Assembly (NCBI GenBank): GCA_951213105.1
Contig: OX578133.1
Location: 140,361,313-140,425,312, forward strand
Direction: 5' to 3'
From: Amaurobius ferox
Lineage: Eukaryota > Arthropoda > Arachnida > Araneae > Amaurobiidae
Length of the DNA: 64,000 bases
Position 1 is the first letter of the stretch; each line of letters opens with the position of its first letter. The notes under the pieces were generated by a model. That model ran no database searches. It had not been told where the DNA came from and saw nothing but the letters and a program-made list of their open reading frames with translations. Position numbers and translations under genes: made by a program. This document shows positions 1 to 11,056 of this stretch, piece after piece.

Positions 1-102
1 AAAGATATATTTTCCCCCGTTCACAAATTAAAAATCAAAGAATGTATCACCAAACTTCCAGTGTTTCCAAGAAGTATTTTGGTATTACTCTCTTGTTTAG
101 TT

Positions 103-389
103 TGGCGCGGTAGCCCAGTGGTTAGCAAGCGGGAATTGCACTCGGTAGGCCTGTGTTCGATTCCCTCCGCTACTAAAACTGCCGCCGTGTTCACGCGGAG
201 TATGATCACGTTAAACATGTGGGTCAGTAGGTCCTTCCGAGAGGTTGGTGGTAGAGGAAGGAGGGTACGGTACCTATGGATGCTTCCCCACTGGGTTCCG
301 GTCTAAATTGAGTGGCTCTTCCCGGCCGTCCAAACAGTTACCGTGCACCTTTCTGGTAGGTCGGACGGTCTGGGTCTCAACAACAACAA
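103..389 (+). mobile_element. tRNA-derived SINE, full length, with 13-bp target duplication
   Basis: A retroposed short element of about 287 bp. The head has RNA polymerase III promoter boxes: an A-box-like TAGCCCAGTGG at 111-121 and a B-box GTTCGATTCC at 155-164. The body is followed by a 3' hairpin (GGCCGTCC pairing with GGACGG) and a (CAA)n tail. The 13-bp sequence CTCTTGTTTAGTT flanks it at 90-102 and 390-402, which is direct evidence of retroposition. The body recurs at 22.2-22.4 kb, and the tail recurs at 7.5 and 25.3 kb, so this is a family. It is not a usable tRNA gene because no acceptor-stem pairing spans the head. Confidence 0.9.
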
Positions 390-402
390 CTCTTGTTTAG
401 TT

Positions 403-1645
403 CTCGAGAAAGAAATATGCCTTGCCCAAAGAAGTATTTGAATCACCGACTTCTTGATCATGCGTTAGCAATCTATTAAATGAGCAATCTTAACTCTAAA
501 AGAACCTCACATTCTCCGCATCATAATTTAAGTAATAGGCTTCTTGATCTAGAAACAGCTCTACCAATATAAATATTTTTACTTACATACTTTACATTAC
601 AAATGCAGGAGCATTTAATGAAAATATTAACTCTATTTAAAAGTCATTAAAACTTAATTCTGCACATAGCTTTAATTATAATTTTGGTCCTAATGCTTCA
701 GTTGTTTTTAAAATTTTTAGAAATAATTTTGGATAGATTGATTTGCAATTTTTCCTATAAGTTTTTAATATTTAATATGTACAACATTTAATATTTTTAG
801 GCCACATTGAGTTGGCCCACTGTAATTGTGCTTACGGGGTCTATGGTGTGTGGGTCTATTCAATTATGGATGCAAATTTCACAATATGTATTTAAAGCAT
901 TTTTTAAACGAATTATTAGCAACCAAATCTCTGAAACTATTATACTTAAATGCAATTTTTGTATTTTGTGCCATAATATTTTATAACCTTATTTATTTCC
1001 TATATACTTTATAGAGAAACATTTTAAAACAATTTCCAAATTCTATATCGATTAAACATGCAAAAACCTTCCGAATACGTTTTGACAATTTAAGAATCGT
1101 GGCTATTTCAATAGAGCCCCTATTTATGAATTTAGACATAATTGTATATTTTATTCTGAAATGTCATTTTATAAGCAAAAAATATATAAATAAAGTCAAA
1201 TATATTTTATTATTGCAAATATTACATTGTTTTATATTTGACAGTACGCATACAATATATTAAAATAAATTAGATGTAAAAATGACTCAGTCGTATTACG
1301 CCTCAAAGCATATATGGATACTGCTAACACAACTTTCAAAGATAAAAGTGGAGAATTCTACATTTTACGCAAGCATGCATACAATTTTTCCATACACTTT
1401 TTAATTATTTTTAAATATATTATGCATATTCTTAAATTTGTATACTTGTAATCTATTTCATATCATATTTTATTTGCAATTGCTTTGTAGTTTAATTTGT
1501 TTTACGAAATTGACTTTATTAACAAAATTATTCTTTAGTAATAAAATGTTTTGGTAATAAAATATTCTAATCCTATTTCGTATTTTTCTTTATACATATT
1601 CTTTAAAATCCTGTAACGTATAACAACTTCCCATTCCCCCTCATC
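403..1645. other. AT-rich stretch, no gene seen
   Basis: Unique-looking AT-rich DNA. The short open frames here (for example 826-1014) have low-complexity hydrophobic translations and resemble no family I know. I see no repeats shared with the rest of the window. Confidence 0.6.
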
Positions 1646-1724
1646 CTCTAGAACAGGGGTGGCCAACCCAAATGACCTTGCAGGCCACTTCGGAAAAACA
1701 TTATAATCCCGCGAGCCGCATATA

Positions 1725-1984
1725 TATATATATATACACATATTTTATTGCCAATGGCCAGGCACTTGACTCATCGTCATTCGCCCATAATTCGGCCTTA
1801 TATGTGATCCATTTAGCCATCCTAGGGACGTTGCCCCAGGCGCACCAGAGGGGGGCGGAACACACTGCGCCCACAACACAACAACATCCATGCCTTACGT
1901 GGGGCTCGAACCCACAACATGGCGGTCGAGCGATTGCTTTGGAAACGCATGCCTTGACCACTCGACCACCACGTCGGCCCGAGG
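1725..1984 (-). mobile_element. tRNA-derived SINE nested in hAT-1
   Basis: On the minus strand this reads as a tRNA-like head near 1980, with an A box at 1951-1968 (complement reads TGGTCGAGTGGTCAAGGC) and a B box at 1901-1913 (complement GGGTTCGAGCCCC), followed by about 170 bp of body. The tail ends in a TA-rich run at about 1725. GCCGCATATA at 1715-1724 and 1985-1994 is the target duplication, lying inside hAT-1. The head looks closest to a serine/leucine-type tRNA because of its long variable region, but I am not sure of the identity. It belongs to a different SINE family from the one at 103-389. Confidence 0.85.
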
Positions 1985-2161
1985 GCCGCATATAAAAATA
2001 TATATCTTTATATTAGATTTGGACCCATTACAAACATTTATAGGAGTGAAAATTTAAAACAGAATGAATTATTATTATTGTTTTCATTATTTTTCATGTA
2101 TACAAACATAGATAATATAATAATAATAATGCAATGATCGAATAATGTTTAATTTATTTAA

Positions 2162-2590
2162 TCAGTCAGATATTTGTTTCTCAACTCTTTCACTTAGTTT
2201 TTGTAAGTCGATCTCAATGAGTGTATTTGCACATCGTAATTGATGTTGCATGTTTTCGTCCGTTAAGTTTGAGCGCGATTTATGTTTGATAAATTTCATT
2301 TTCGAAAAAAACGATTCACAGGTGTAAGTTGATCCAAAAGCGCTCACAACTTTTTGTGCCAGATCTCTCAAATTGGAAAAATTTTCTTTTGTGACATAAG
2401 TATTATAAAAATCTATTTTTGATTCTGATGTTTCAAAAATGTGTTTTAATTCATTATTGCATTGTAAGTCAATCAGTTCCATTTGGAGATATTCTGGGGC
2501 CGACTCGACATCGACATGAAAGGGAGATGAATATATTTCAAATATTTTTTTGTATTTTTCTAAAATGCAGAGGGGGTATTGCGCATGCAA
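2162..2590 (-). pseudogene. hAT transposase C-terminal (dimerisation) remnant
   Basis: An open frame of 142 codons. The middle reads PEYLQMELIDLQ, followed by a stretch ending in SAFGSTYTCESFFSKMKFIK and then SRSNLTDENMQHQLRCA. This is the C-terminal dimerisation region of EPM2AIP1/GTF2IRD2/ZBED-type hAT transposases, where an STYxCExxFS motif carries the family's glutamate. The BED finger and both catalytic aspartates are absent, so this is what the internal deletion of hAT-1 left behind. The frame itself is still open, which suggests a fairly recent loss. No promoter or start context is evident for this fragment, and translation from the listed ATG is doubtful. Confidence 0.85.
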
Positions 2591-3029
2591 TACTGTCCAC
2601 TTCTAAGTATGTATAAAAACAGAAGCAACGTGTAAAATAGAAACAGTTATGGGATTTATTTGTTACAAAACACTACACTAAAAACAAAAATATTGCACAA
2701 AATAATCGTATTTTGTAAAATTGTAATGAATCTCGCGGGCCGCATGTGGCCCACGGGCCGCGGGTTGGCCACCCCTGCTCTAGAAGTTAAAAAAAAGAAA
2801 ACAGAAGGTACACGACACAGTTTAGGCGATAAATCGCCAAATCATGAATGGCCTTCTCCTCCTCAACCACTAGCACCTGCTCTATGTTTGACTATGTTTT
2901 TAACATGGAGCAGATTGGACCGCGCTCTCTCCATATATTCTAACTCGTTGGTTCTAACCCGCACTCTGCTCCCGCATCACCCTTGCCCCCGCGCTTTACT
3001 TCGGCGACGGGTGTTATAAACGAGTCACT

Positions 3030-3092
3030 GCATGTTTATCTTATTCGTGTTTATCATATTCATGTTATCTTATTCATGTTTATCTTATGCGT
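3030..3092 (+). repeat. 15-bp minisatellite upstream of hAT-2
   Basis: About four imperfect copies of a 15-bp unit of the form ATGTTTATCTTATTC. It lies about 50 bp upstream of the TATA box of the hAT-2 transposase, in the segment expected to be its 5' subterminal region. The rest of 2786-3255 holds only AT-rich sequence and a C-rich patch at 2960-3000. Confidence 0.7.
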
Positions 3093-3143
3093 GTTATATG
3101 CAACGAGTTAGAATACTACCTCGATGGTTATATGTCTCCAACC

Positions 3144-3152
3144 TATATAAAG
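3144..3152 (+). promoter_or_regulatory. TATA box of the hAT-2 transposase gene
   Basis: TATATAAAG lies 104 bp upstream of the ATG at 3256, in a position that would put a start site near 3172-3180. The ATG context AAAACCATG is good for an arthropod start. This is positional inference with no experimental support. Confidence 0.5.
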
Positions 3153-3255
3153 GCAGTGATTGTTCATTTTATTTTCATTAGCATTATCGCGCGCAATTGA
3201 TGACAGGATTTTAAAAGTACACTAATACTACTCACGTATCTGTAAAGTAAAAACC

Positions 3256-5025
3256 ATGTCGGAAGCAAAAAAGATGAGGCGGCAGTATAGTGTGGATTAT
3301 ATTAAGTACGGATTTATCGAAAATCCCACAAATCCATCATCGCCAATGTGCCTTATTTGTCAAAAAACATTTTCAAATGAAGCGATGAAGCCTTCTAGGC
3401 TTCAAGATCATTTTAATAAAATACACCCGGATAAGAAAGACAAAGATGTGACCTATTTTCAAGACATGAAAAAGAAGTACGAAATTCAGCCAACTGTATC
3501 AAAACTTTTTTCATCAGCTTCTAAGCAAGACGATGACGGACTTCGAGCTTCGTACAATATCTCATTGTTGATTGCTAAAACATGCAAACCACATACTATT
3601 GGGGAAGATTTAATTTTACCAGCAGTAAATGAAGTAATAACCACTGTGCTCCATAAACCAGCTGCAGATATTATCCGAAAAATTCCTTTGAGCAATAGTT
3701 CTGTGCAAAGACGAATTGATGAGATGGCTGAAAACATTGGAGAATCATTGTGCAATCATCTGCAGACTTGTCGATTTTCAATTCAGCTGGATGAGTCCAC
3801 TTTACCAACCAATGAAGCATTGTTATTGTCATACGTGAGGTTTATCAAAGATGAGAAAATATGTCAAGAACTATTGTTTGCTACGAATTTGGAAACAGAT
3901 ACAAAAGGAGAAACTATATTTAATACACTGGAAAAGTTTTGTGACGAAAAGGAAATTCCTTTTAATAATATTTTGTCAGTTGCTACGGATGGCGCACCGG
4001 CTATGACAGGGCGTCACAAAGGCTTCATAGCGTGCTTAAAAAATAAAGTTCCTGACGTGCTTGCTGTGCATTGCGTAATTCATCGCCAGCATTTGGTTGC
4101 GAAAATTTTGAGTGAACGCCTCCATACATCACTGCAATATGTTATCAGAGCAGTTAATATAATCAGAAGTAGCTCATTGAATGACAGATTATTTAGTCTG
4201 CTTTGCATTGCCAATGATGAAGATTTCAACCGATTGCTGCTTCACACAGAGGTGCGTTGGCTGTCAAAAGGTACTTGTTTGACTCGATTTTACAATCTGT
4301 TTGGGTCTGTGATAAAGTTCCTAGGAAACAAAGACACGGAATTGCGCGACAACCTTATCTCATCAAAGAACGGTATTGCGTACTTGACAGACCTGTATAA
4401 ATTGTTTATTGATGTCAATCTCCAACTTCAAGGCGACGACTTAAACTTGATTAAAACAAAAAATAGCGTTGCTGCTTTCGTGTCTAAACTGCTATTATGC
4501 AAAAGAAATGTCGGCAGACGCGAATTCAATAACTTCCCAAATTTATCAGCAGTATCATTCAAGCACGACGACTTGCTTGTTTACTGTCAACACTTGGAAA
4601 ACCTCCACAGTGATTTCAAGGAACGATTCTAGGACATTTCAAACATGGGCATACCAGACTGGGTTTTGGATCCTTTTTCAAATGTCAACATAGCAGGATC
4701 ATCCTAGTTAGAAGAAAAACTAATAAAACTGACGACAAATGAGGAATTAAAAATTAAATTCAAGAATGGCTACCAAGAATTTTGGCTGCAGAAGCCGATT
4801 TTGCAACTGTACCCAGGATTATGGTCGATTGTTCAACGATTTCTGATAGCATTCCCCTCTTCCTATTTAGCTGAACGTGGATTTAGTGCTGTAGCAACGT
4901 TGGTAACTAAAAAGAGAAATCGGCTCCATGTTACTGAACACGGCGACTTACGGTTGTTTTTAAGTAAAATCGAGCCTGATATTAACAAACTCCTTAAAAT
5001 ACATCAAATTCAACCTTCTTATTAG
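3256..5025 (+). pseudogene. hAT-2: nearly intact BED-finger hAT transposase with two in-frame TAG codons
   Basis: A single frame of 590 codons in the ZBED5/FAM200/SCAND3-like class. Residues 32, 35, 52 and 57 form a C2H2 BED zinc finger. The first catalytic aspartate is in QLDEST (D179) and the second in SVATDGAPAM (D245), followed by the family's CxxH pair (C273/H276). After a long alpha-helical insertion domain comes AERGFSAVATL, whose E540 is the expected third acid. TAG codons interrupt the frame at 4630-4632 and 4705-4707, so the first part ends after 458 residues and lacks the dimerisation domain. Both sit where a CAG would complete the family sequence, so they look like simple C-to-T decay. 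There are no frameshifts, so inactivation is recent, or the gene is still made as a truncated protein. Confidence 0.9.
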
Positions 5026-5057
5026 ATAAGTTATAAATTCAATGTCTTTTGAATGTT

Positions 5058-5063
5058 AATAAA
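5058..5063 (+). terminator. Polyadenylation signal after hAT-2 transposase
   Basis: AATAAA starts 33 bp after the stop codon that ends at 5025. Its distance and strand fit 3' end formation of the transposase transcript. Confidence 0.5.
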
Positions 5064-5288
5064 AATACTTTTCAATATAATTAAGTATGCGTTTTAATTA
5101 TTCTCATTGAAACAGTCTTCTTTAAACTCAGAAATAGGATAGGGCCATATCCTATCTTACGACTATAGTATATAATATTACACGTTTAAATATAATCGTG
5201 GCAATAGCTGTTTCAGATTCGCAAGTAAGAAAAATTGGGGGGGCATTAGGAAAAAAAATATTCTCAAAGTGGGCGGTGGGCAAAAAAA

Positions 5289-5303
5289 GGTTGAGAACCT
5301 ATG
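5289..5303 (+). repeat. Right terminal inverted repeat of hAT-2
   Basis: Read on the minus strand the end is CATAGGTTCTCAACC followed by a T-run and GCCCACCGCCCAC, the usual hAT layout of CAGNGGTTCTCAACC. GTCTAGAG directly outside (5304-5311) fits the nTCTAGAn target site. I could not find the matching left end or a second copy of the 8-mer between 2786 and 3255; only a weak GGTTCTAACCC at about 2950. The left border is therefore unresolved. Confidence 0.65.
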
Positions 5304-5308
5304 GTCTA

Positions 5309-5403
5309 GAGCAATATTTCTCTAGCCATTTTTATAAGTGTCATTGAAGAGTAATACCCATGCAGTAAAGCTCCTTATAAGAATGGCATAGAAATATTGT
5401 TCT
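5309..5403. repeat. Inverted repeat (about 28-bp arms, 30-nt loop)
   Basis: Left arm 5311-5337 (AGCAATATTTCTC through TTTATAAG) pairs with right arm 5374-5403 (CTTATAAGAATGGC through ATATTGTTC), with few mismatches. It directly abuts the right end of hAT-2. It could be a small foldback element or a remnant of an older hairpin insertion. Confidence 0.75.
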
Positions 5404-6322
5404 AAAATAAAAATTATTTCACCCTGAGAATACGTACGTCCTGCTCGTCCATTGATAAAAGAGAGAAGGAAAAAATCATTTGACGCATTAAAAGTAGCAG
5501 GTGGTATTTATGATGTATTTTTGAGATTATGTTAGTGCCACTCAACTAAGAAAGAACTTACCATTCCTGAAGTTTTCTAGAGTTTTATTTGGCTGGATGA
5601 GTCTAAGTTCAAATTTTGTATCGAATCGGTTCGGCGGTAAGAGTATCGAACACCGTATCGAGTTCGAAATTTGCCTAAATCTGGACCCCCAAGATAATGC
5701 TCATTCAAATAATAAATAAAATAATTAAATAAAATATTTCTACATTTATTTACTTGACTAAAAGAATATAATCAAATGAATATAAATGAATTACAAATCA
5801 CAAGACATTAAAACTAACAACAAAAAAAATACACTCAGAATTTTAGCTATAATTTTAACTATAAATAAGTGCAGCGTGTAAGAATTCGTGTTAACGCTGC
5901 ATTTGTCTAAAATTGCGGATGAGCCTCTTTGTCTAAAATTGCGGATGCTTGTGAACAATAGTAAGATGCTTTTGAGCGAAATAAATGATGAAGTTGTTGG
6001 AATCGCAGACAAAGGCATATTCTTTTGAGTGCCATTAACGTCACTAAATGAAAGGTAATTGCTTTTTAATTACCAAGAAGTGATGTTTGGATTGGGAATA
6101 AAATATCTGCTGCATTCAGGAAGAGAAAGAAGAGTATGAAACCCGCATTTTAAATTTAAAAAAGATGTCTTGCATACTCATTCACTAATTTCTCTAAAAT
6201 TAATTGCAGTTAATCACAATATTATTAATTATGAACTTTTTTGTGTAATATTACTATTAAAACGTGATCGTGTATGCATGTATGCCATCACTAATCCGAA
6301 GCCCCTATTCGGGTTAGAAGCT

Positions 6323-6325
<3 letters not shown>
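5404..6325. other. No gene; small 26-bp tandem duplication
   Basis: AT-rich DNA. TTTGTCTAAAATTGCGGATG occurs twice, 26 bp apart, near 5902-5948. No other structure is visible. Confidence 0.55.

Positions 6326-6356
<31 letters not shown>
6326..6356 (+). repeat. Poly-T run of 31 bases
   Basis: An uninterrupted T31. It may be the poly-A tail of a minus-strand retroposon, but the flanks carry no recognisable body. Confidence 0.8.
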
Positions 6357-6360
<4 letters not shown>

Positions 6361-6849
6361 GTAGGTATTGAACCGAACATGCTGTTAAAACTTTCAAAAT
6401 TTCGAAAAAATCAATAGATTTTTAAATATTTGTTAAAACCTCTTTTTCCATTGAAACCCATTCATAACAATACCTGCTTTCTCGCTCCTCCTATCGATCG
6501 ATTAACGGCGTTCGGACTCTCAATGTCAGGCAGCTTGCCGCCAAGTGGTACTAGGGATAAAATTAGAGATTTCTAAAATCTCGAGTTTCACAAATAGAAA
6601 TTTGAAGTTTTATATATAAGATTGAAACGTTATTATAAGCATTCCCTGAAAAAAATCGCAGTGAAAACGTCGTGTTCTACAATTCCACGTATTGATCAAA
6701 ATTGAAAATAAAAATTATAAAAATATTTCCAGGTACAGTTTTCAAATTTTGCCATCAGTGTCGAGCCTTAGCTCTACAAAACATCAATTATTTTTGTCGT
6801 AACTTTATTTGTTAATTTTTACTTTCTCATACGTAGTACTGAGAATAAT

Positions 6850-6955
6850 CGGAACGCCGGCCAGTCCTCCTCCACATACGTATATGCGGCGGTCGTCAGC
6901 ATTGGGAGAAAAGCGGGATTCGTCGCTGAAGACAACAAGCCCTCAATCAGTCACC
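6850..6955 (-). pseudogene. Tc1-like transposase fragment (first catalytic Asp region)
   Basis: The minus strand translates to VVFSDESRFSPNADDRRIYV, the signature block of Tc1-family transposases around the first catalytic aspartate. The rest of the protein cannot be followed with confidence, although 7240-7350 on the same strand is similarly GC-rich and may be an upstream remnant. A stop lies just upstream and no inverted repeats were found. Confidence 0.65.
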
Positions 6956-7156
6956 GTGTAAGAATGATGATACATAGTATTTAAAATTTATCAAAACACA
7001 CAATTTAATTATATAGCCGAAAATTCAATAGCTGAATTAAAAATTATTTAAGAACACTAATTACAGTTGTGACGTTCCCATTATCAGTATCGAACCGGTT
7101 GCATCATCTTTCACGTGCTGGCGGAATTTTGACGAGTTTCTGCATTAAAGAGAATG

Positions 7157-7227
7157 ATTCCCATGCTTCACATGTAAATACATGTGAAACATATAAATAC
7201 ATGTAAATACATGTGAAGCATGGGAAT
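7157..7227. repeat. Palindromic foldback, 29-bp arms
   Basis: ATTCCCATGCTTCACATGT at the left pairs with ACATGTGAAGCATGGGAAT at the right. The centre repeats ACATGTAAATACATGT, itself self-complementary. A strong hairpin or cruciform candidate with no coding content. Confidence 0.8.
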
Positions 7228-7507
7228 AAGCTCCTCGTGCCGCACTGTGGTAAATTCGGATGGTCATTGCATGCCGGGCGGTACCAGCGCGGTTATCCAA
7301 ACAGTATCCAGCGGCAGAACCCTTCTGTCAAATCAGATGCCAAACGTCGTTTTATCGCCAGCGTGATAAGTTTTTAACTTACATGAGTTTAACTTATACG
7401 AGTTTTTAACTTACATGAGAGATACTGAGATATACTACTTATTCCTGCTATGGGGTTTTTAAGAGGAGGTTTCTCAGCGAGTGTGAATACCGGAATGGCT
7501 TTAACAG

Positions 7508-7600
7508 AGGTGTTGAAGTCCCAGACCGTCCGACTCATCCGAAGACTCGAGCAACCATTTGGACGGGTGGTAATTTGGTTACTAGTGGGTGTGTGCTTAT
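7508..7600 (-). mobile_element. Degraded SINE 3' end (same family as 103-389)
   Basis: The plus strand shows GTCCCAGACCGTCCGAC and then TTTGGACGGG. Read on the minus strand this is the GTCCAAA...GTCGGACGGTCTGGG hairpin tail of the SINE at 103-389. The preceding AATTTGG and CCACTAG pieces resemble the end of the SINE body. No target duplication was identified. Confidence 0.65.
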
Positions 7601-8145
7601 CGGGCTGGATTGCAATTTCGGTTGTTTGATTTCTTTGCACTTTGAATTGAGTTATATACAGCAGCTATGTCGTTTTCATTAAGAAATTCACTAATATAGG
7701 GATAACTTGGTCAATCATGACAAGCGGCATGGTGGATCGATATAGTTGTTTTTCTAGTGAATTGTTTAGCCATTACTACGTCTTCTGCTTCAGTCCAGAT
7801 TTCTTGCTAAGGCATTTTGAATCAGTTGTGAGTCGCTGACATAAGTGAGGTTGTTTTGTCAAGTAGAGCTACGTCCAAAACGGCCGTCGAAAGTGTAATG
7901 CGTAGCAGTTCGACCTGCTTTTCTGCCTATTTTATATTTCGCTTTGGAAATACTGATTCCTTCCTGGATGTGTTGTCGTGTTATCTCCTAGTGTCCTGGC
8001 TACGTGAAGGTGAAGTTTTCTGTGCTGCCGTGAAACTTGATAAATGCGTGATATGTGAACACACATCATCCCACTGATCTGACTGAATTTCTAAACAGTT
8101 ATAAGATCATTCTTCATTTTTGCATCTGCCTGACTGTATATAAAT
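7601..8145. other. No recognisable gene
   Basis: Moderate GC and short frames on both strands that resemble nothing I know. It lies between a SINE tail and the left LTR of gypsy-B and may be an insertion within that LTR. Confidence 0.5.
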
Positions 8146-8505
8146 ATTGACACAGTATAAACAGTTCAATAGTTCGGAGCTATCAAAAGTTCATCCTGTT
8201 AGATTACTCAATTTTGTAGGAATTCTTGATTGACAACATAGATTTAAAAGTTCACAAGCAATTTAATTATATACAGAATAATATAAAAAAAACCTGCAGT
8301 GTAAATGAAATTCAGTAGTTTCGTTTTTATGTCTACAACAAATCTTATCGTCCTTACTTAATTTTAAAATGTAACAGCACATACCCTGGCAACAGTTATT
8401 AGGAAGCTTGAGTTACATCACAATTGCTTTTAAGCAGATTTCATTTATGGCCATGAAGTTAAGATTTATGATGACATACATGTTAATCTGCGTCACCTGG
8501 ATCCC
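8146..8505 (-). repeat. gypsy-B 3' LTR
   Basis: Aligns in the same orientation with 13886-14240. It joins directly to the middle of the integrase at about 8505-8510, so the end of pol is deleted at this junction. A 17-bp match (TTCAATAGCYGAATTAA at 7027 and 13863) hints that the outer part of this LTR may have been split off by an insertion spanning about 7075-8145. Confidence 0.7.
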
Positions 8506-8509
8506 AAAT

Positions 8510-10280
8510 GTGGCCATCCTGAGAGTTATTTTTCGAACAACCTATCTTACGGAGGAAATTTCTAACGTATTTATTTCTTCTGCAATTCCAACTTGCTTAT
8601 GACATCTTTAGTCTTGACTCAGCTGCGTACAGCCAAACAAACTTTGTAAAACAATCATCACAGTAAAGATGTATTTTTAGTTCCTGTGCGTGCTTTCAGG
8701 TAAACCAAGAAAATCAATGCAATAGGTATGTAGCCGCAAATCCTCTTTACTTAGTGGGTGGAATTTCTCTTGTTTTCTGCTTTTTTATTATCAAGGAGCA
8801 TGCAGCTATCGATATTGCTCTGAATTTTCTTCATTGCACCAGGTATGAAATAATTCATCTTGATTAAGCGGCAAAATGTCCTTGATTACAAGCTTCAGCT
8901 ACGATATTTTTCTAGATTGTCTGAGAAACAACAGGCTTTTCAGAACCAACTTCATTTTTACACAAAATTTCATTCTTAACTACATAGTCTTCATAAGGTT
9001 TGTGCTTAAGCATTTCGACAGTGCATCTTATTTCACTATTTTGTCGTTTGTGCACTTTCATACACGTTGATGCAGTGCTTGTTTGGACAATCATGATGGG
9101 GCAGCGGTTAAGCGCATCCACATACTTCATTTGCATGGTGTTTGATCTTTTAGTCAAATTCTACTAACAATAAAACCCATCGGACAACTCTAGTGCCTAG
9201 ATCATTTTATGCATTCTCAGTTCAAAATCGGAATAGTCAGTCACTATGGTGAATGTAATGAAAAAAAATAGATACTGAATTTATTTTATGCTGCAGCATT
9301 TGCAATTATCTCAAGCTCGTAACTCGAGTACTTTCTCTAGACGTCTACTGTCTTCTTGCTTATATAGTACACAGGATGAAGATGATCATCGTCTGGAGAC
9401 TTTTGTAGAAGGACTGAACTAAAACAATCTTCTTGACTAGTGTCAACTTGTAGTTCAGTGATATAACCAGGCTTGTATATCCGGAACACAGGTGTGTTTT
9501 ATCAAAGCATACTTCAGTTTACATAACAAATTTTGAGCATCTCAAAATCGGAAAAGTTCGTTCTTTCGTAGCAGATTAATTAGTGGCTTTGATATAGTAT
9601 AATATTGAGGTATGGACATACGAAAATATCAAGTGAATCCCAAAAATGATTGAACGTCTTTGCAACATTTTAGAACAGGGAATAGCTCAACGGCTAGTGT
9701 TTCCTCTGTTGAAAATGATACTTTTCCATCTTCGATAATATGTCCTTGAAACTCTACATGTTTTACCATAAATTGACATTTTTTTCTTATTTATTTCGAG
9801 GCCATATTCACTGGCTGTTTTCAATATCAATTCTAGACGGTTTACTGCCCCTTCTAAGTTCAGTGACGGAATTATTACATCATCCATATAAACTTAGGCA
9901 ATACCGTCGTTTACGTACTTGTAAAACACGCTATTCAAAACTCGTTGGAAAATTGAAGGCGAATTTCACAAACCGAAACGTACATTCTTGAATTGATATT
10001 TTTCTCTATATATAACGAAATATGTATACTTTTGACTTTTCTCGTCGGCAGAGACATAAAAAAGTCCATTTTTTATGTCAATTGTTATGAATACTTTAGA
10101 ATAACTTAGCCGATCAAGCAGGTATTCAATCAATGACAAAGAGCTTCTATCTTTCACAATCACACGATTAATCTTACGATGATCCATGTAAACTCCAGGA
10201 CAACCATAATTTTTTTTTACTGCTTTAACAGGACTAGCAAACTCGAAGAAGCAGTCTTTAATGAGGTCATCATCCAATAT
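8510..10280 (-). pseudogene. gypsy-B pol: reverse transcriptase, RNase H and partial integrase
   Basis: Minus-strand fragments in order. RT starts near 10230 with SPVKAVKK and MDHRKINRVIVKDR, then FITIDIKNGLFYV, in place of the usual DLKNGFFH, and ends VRFGL. The second RT frame (9887-9690) begins YMDDV, keeping the catalytic pair, then SEYGLEINKKK. RNase H and its tether end in KYVDALNRCPI near 9140-9090, followed by KPYEDYVVKNEIL. The integrase zinc region at 8690-8880 and the start of its catalytic core (IDFLGLPESTH) are visible through frame changes, and the rest is gone. There are many stops and frameshifts, so it is inactive. Confidence 0.85.
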
Positions 10281-10589
10281 CTATTCTTTCACTTACATGT
10301 CAACAACTTCATGGTATATTATAGGCATCAGCCATCGTGGATGTAAATATATAGGACTTTCCTCCGTCATTAGGATACTCATTTTAACGGCAGTCGTCTT
10401 CGTCTTATCTCGAGTGCGACCTCAAACGATGTTGGTTTGTTTGAGACTCAGTTCACCTTCCAAGTGGAATTCTCAATTCGGTTCTTGATTTTAAACGACA
10501 TCTATTCGGATGAGAAATACAGTTGGTTGCTTCTTTCGAAACCGAACGCCGTTTCGTTAATGATGATTTCAGCTAGCGAAAAATATCGG

Positions 10590-10845
10590 TACCAATGAAG
10601 ATGCCAAATGTCATAATAAAGTTAGGAATGATTAACATAGTAGCAAGATGTCCGTCAATTCATCCATCAATTTCCATGATTAAGTGAGCATATCTGACAG
10701 TCCTAAATTCGCTGCGACCGAACCCTGTCAATCGGGTATCCGATTTAATAAAGTCAGACAGACCTAATTTCCTAAAAGTGTTTTCTGTAATCAGAGTCGT
10801 CTTGCTACCCGTATCGACGAGGGCGTGTTGTTTAATGCTATTTAT
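10590..10845 (-). pseudogene. gypsy-B aspartic protease remnant
   Basis: Minus-strand translation contains HALVDTGSKTTLI, the catalytic D-T/S-G motif of retroelement aspartic proteases. It is followed by a long hydrophobic stretch and a GTDIF block, the flap and second-half positions. One internal stop was seen. It lies upstream of RT in the Ty3/gypsy order. Confidence 0.75.
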
Positions 10846-11056
10846 TAAAACATACTTCGCCGCATTTTATCAGTGGTAGACACGGTAATAACAAACACTT
10901 CATATTATTGGGATCTTTATTTCCAGGTTTGATATCTTGCTTTTGATCCATGTTCGATCTTGCCACAGTTAAAGTAACGAATAGTCGCACTATGGGTGTG
11001 CCTTTGCTTACGTATACTTTAGGTGTTATCTTAAAAGGATTCACCTTAAAGATATA

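Larger units (their letters stand above)
1654..2777 (-). mobile_element. hAT-1: internally deleted hAT DNA transposon with 8-bp TSD
   Basis: The element starts CAGGGGTGGCCAACCC at 1654 and ends with the inverted complement GGGTTGGCCACCCCTG at 2777. It is flanked by identical 8-bp copies of CTCTAGAA at 1646-1653 and 2778-2785. An 8-bp duplication fitting nTCTAGAn is the known preference of the Buster/Charlie side of the hAT superfamily. The 1124-bp length is too short for a full transposase. Only its C-terminal part remains, on the minus strand, and a SINE has inserted near the left end. It is therefore non-autonomous. Confidence 0.93.

Noticed and set aside
3256..4632. A domesticated host ZBED gene.
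   Set aside because: Single exon, transposon right end and target-like site at 5289-5311, and no sign of synteny or selection that I can assess here; a transposon copy is simpler.
6985..7072. A detached outer part of the gypsy-B left LTR.
   Set aside because: Only a 17-bp match (TTCAATAGCYGAATTAA) supports it; too short to annotate, though noted in the LTR entry.
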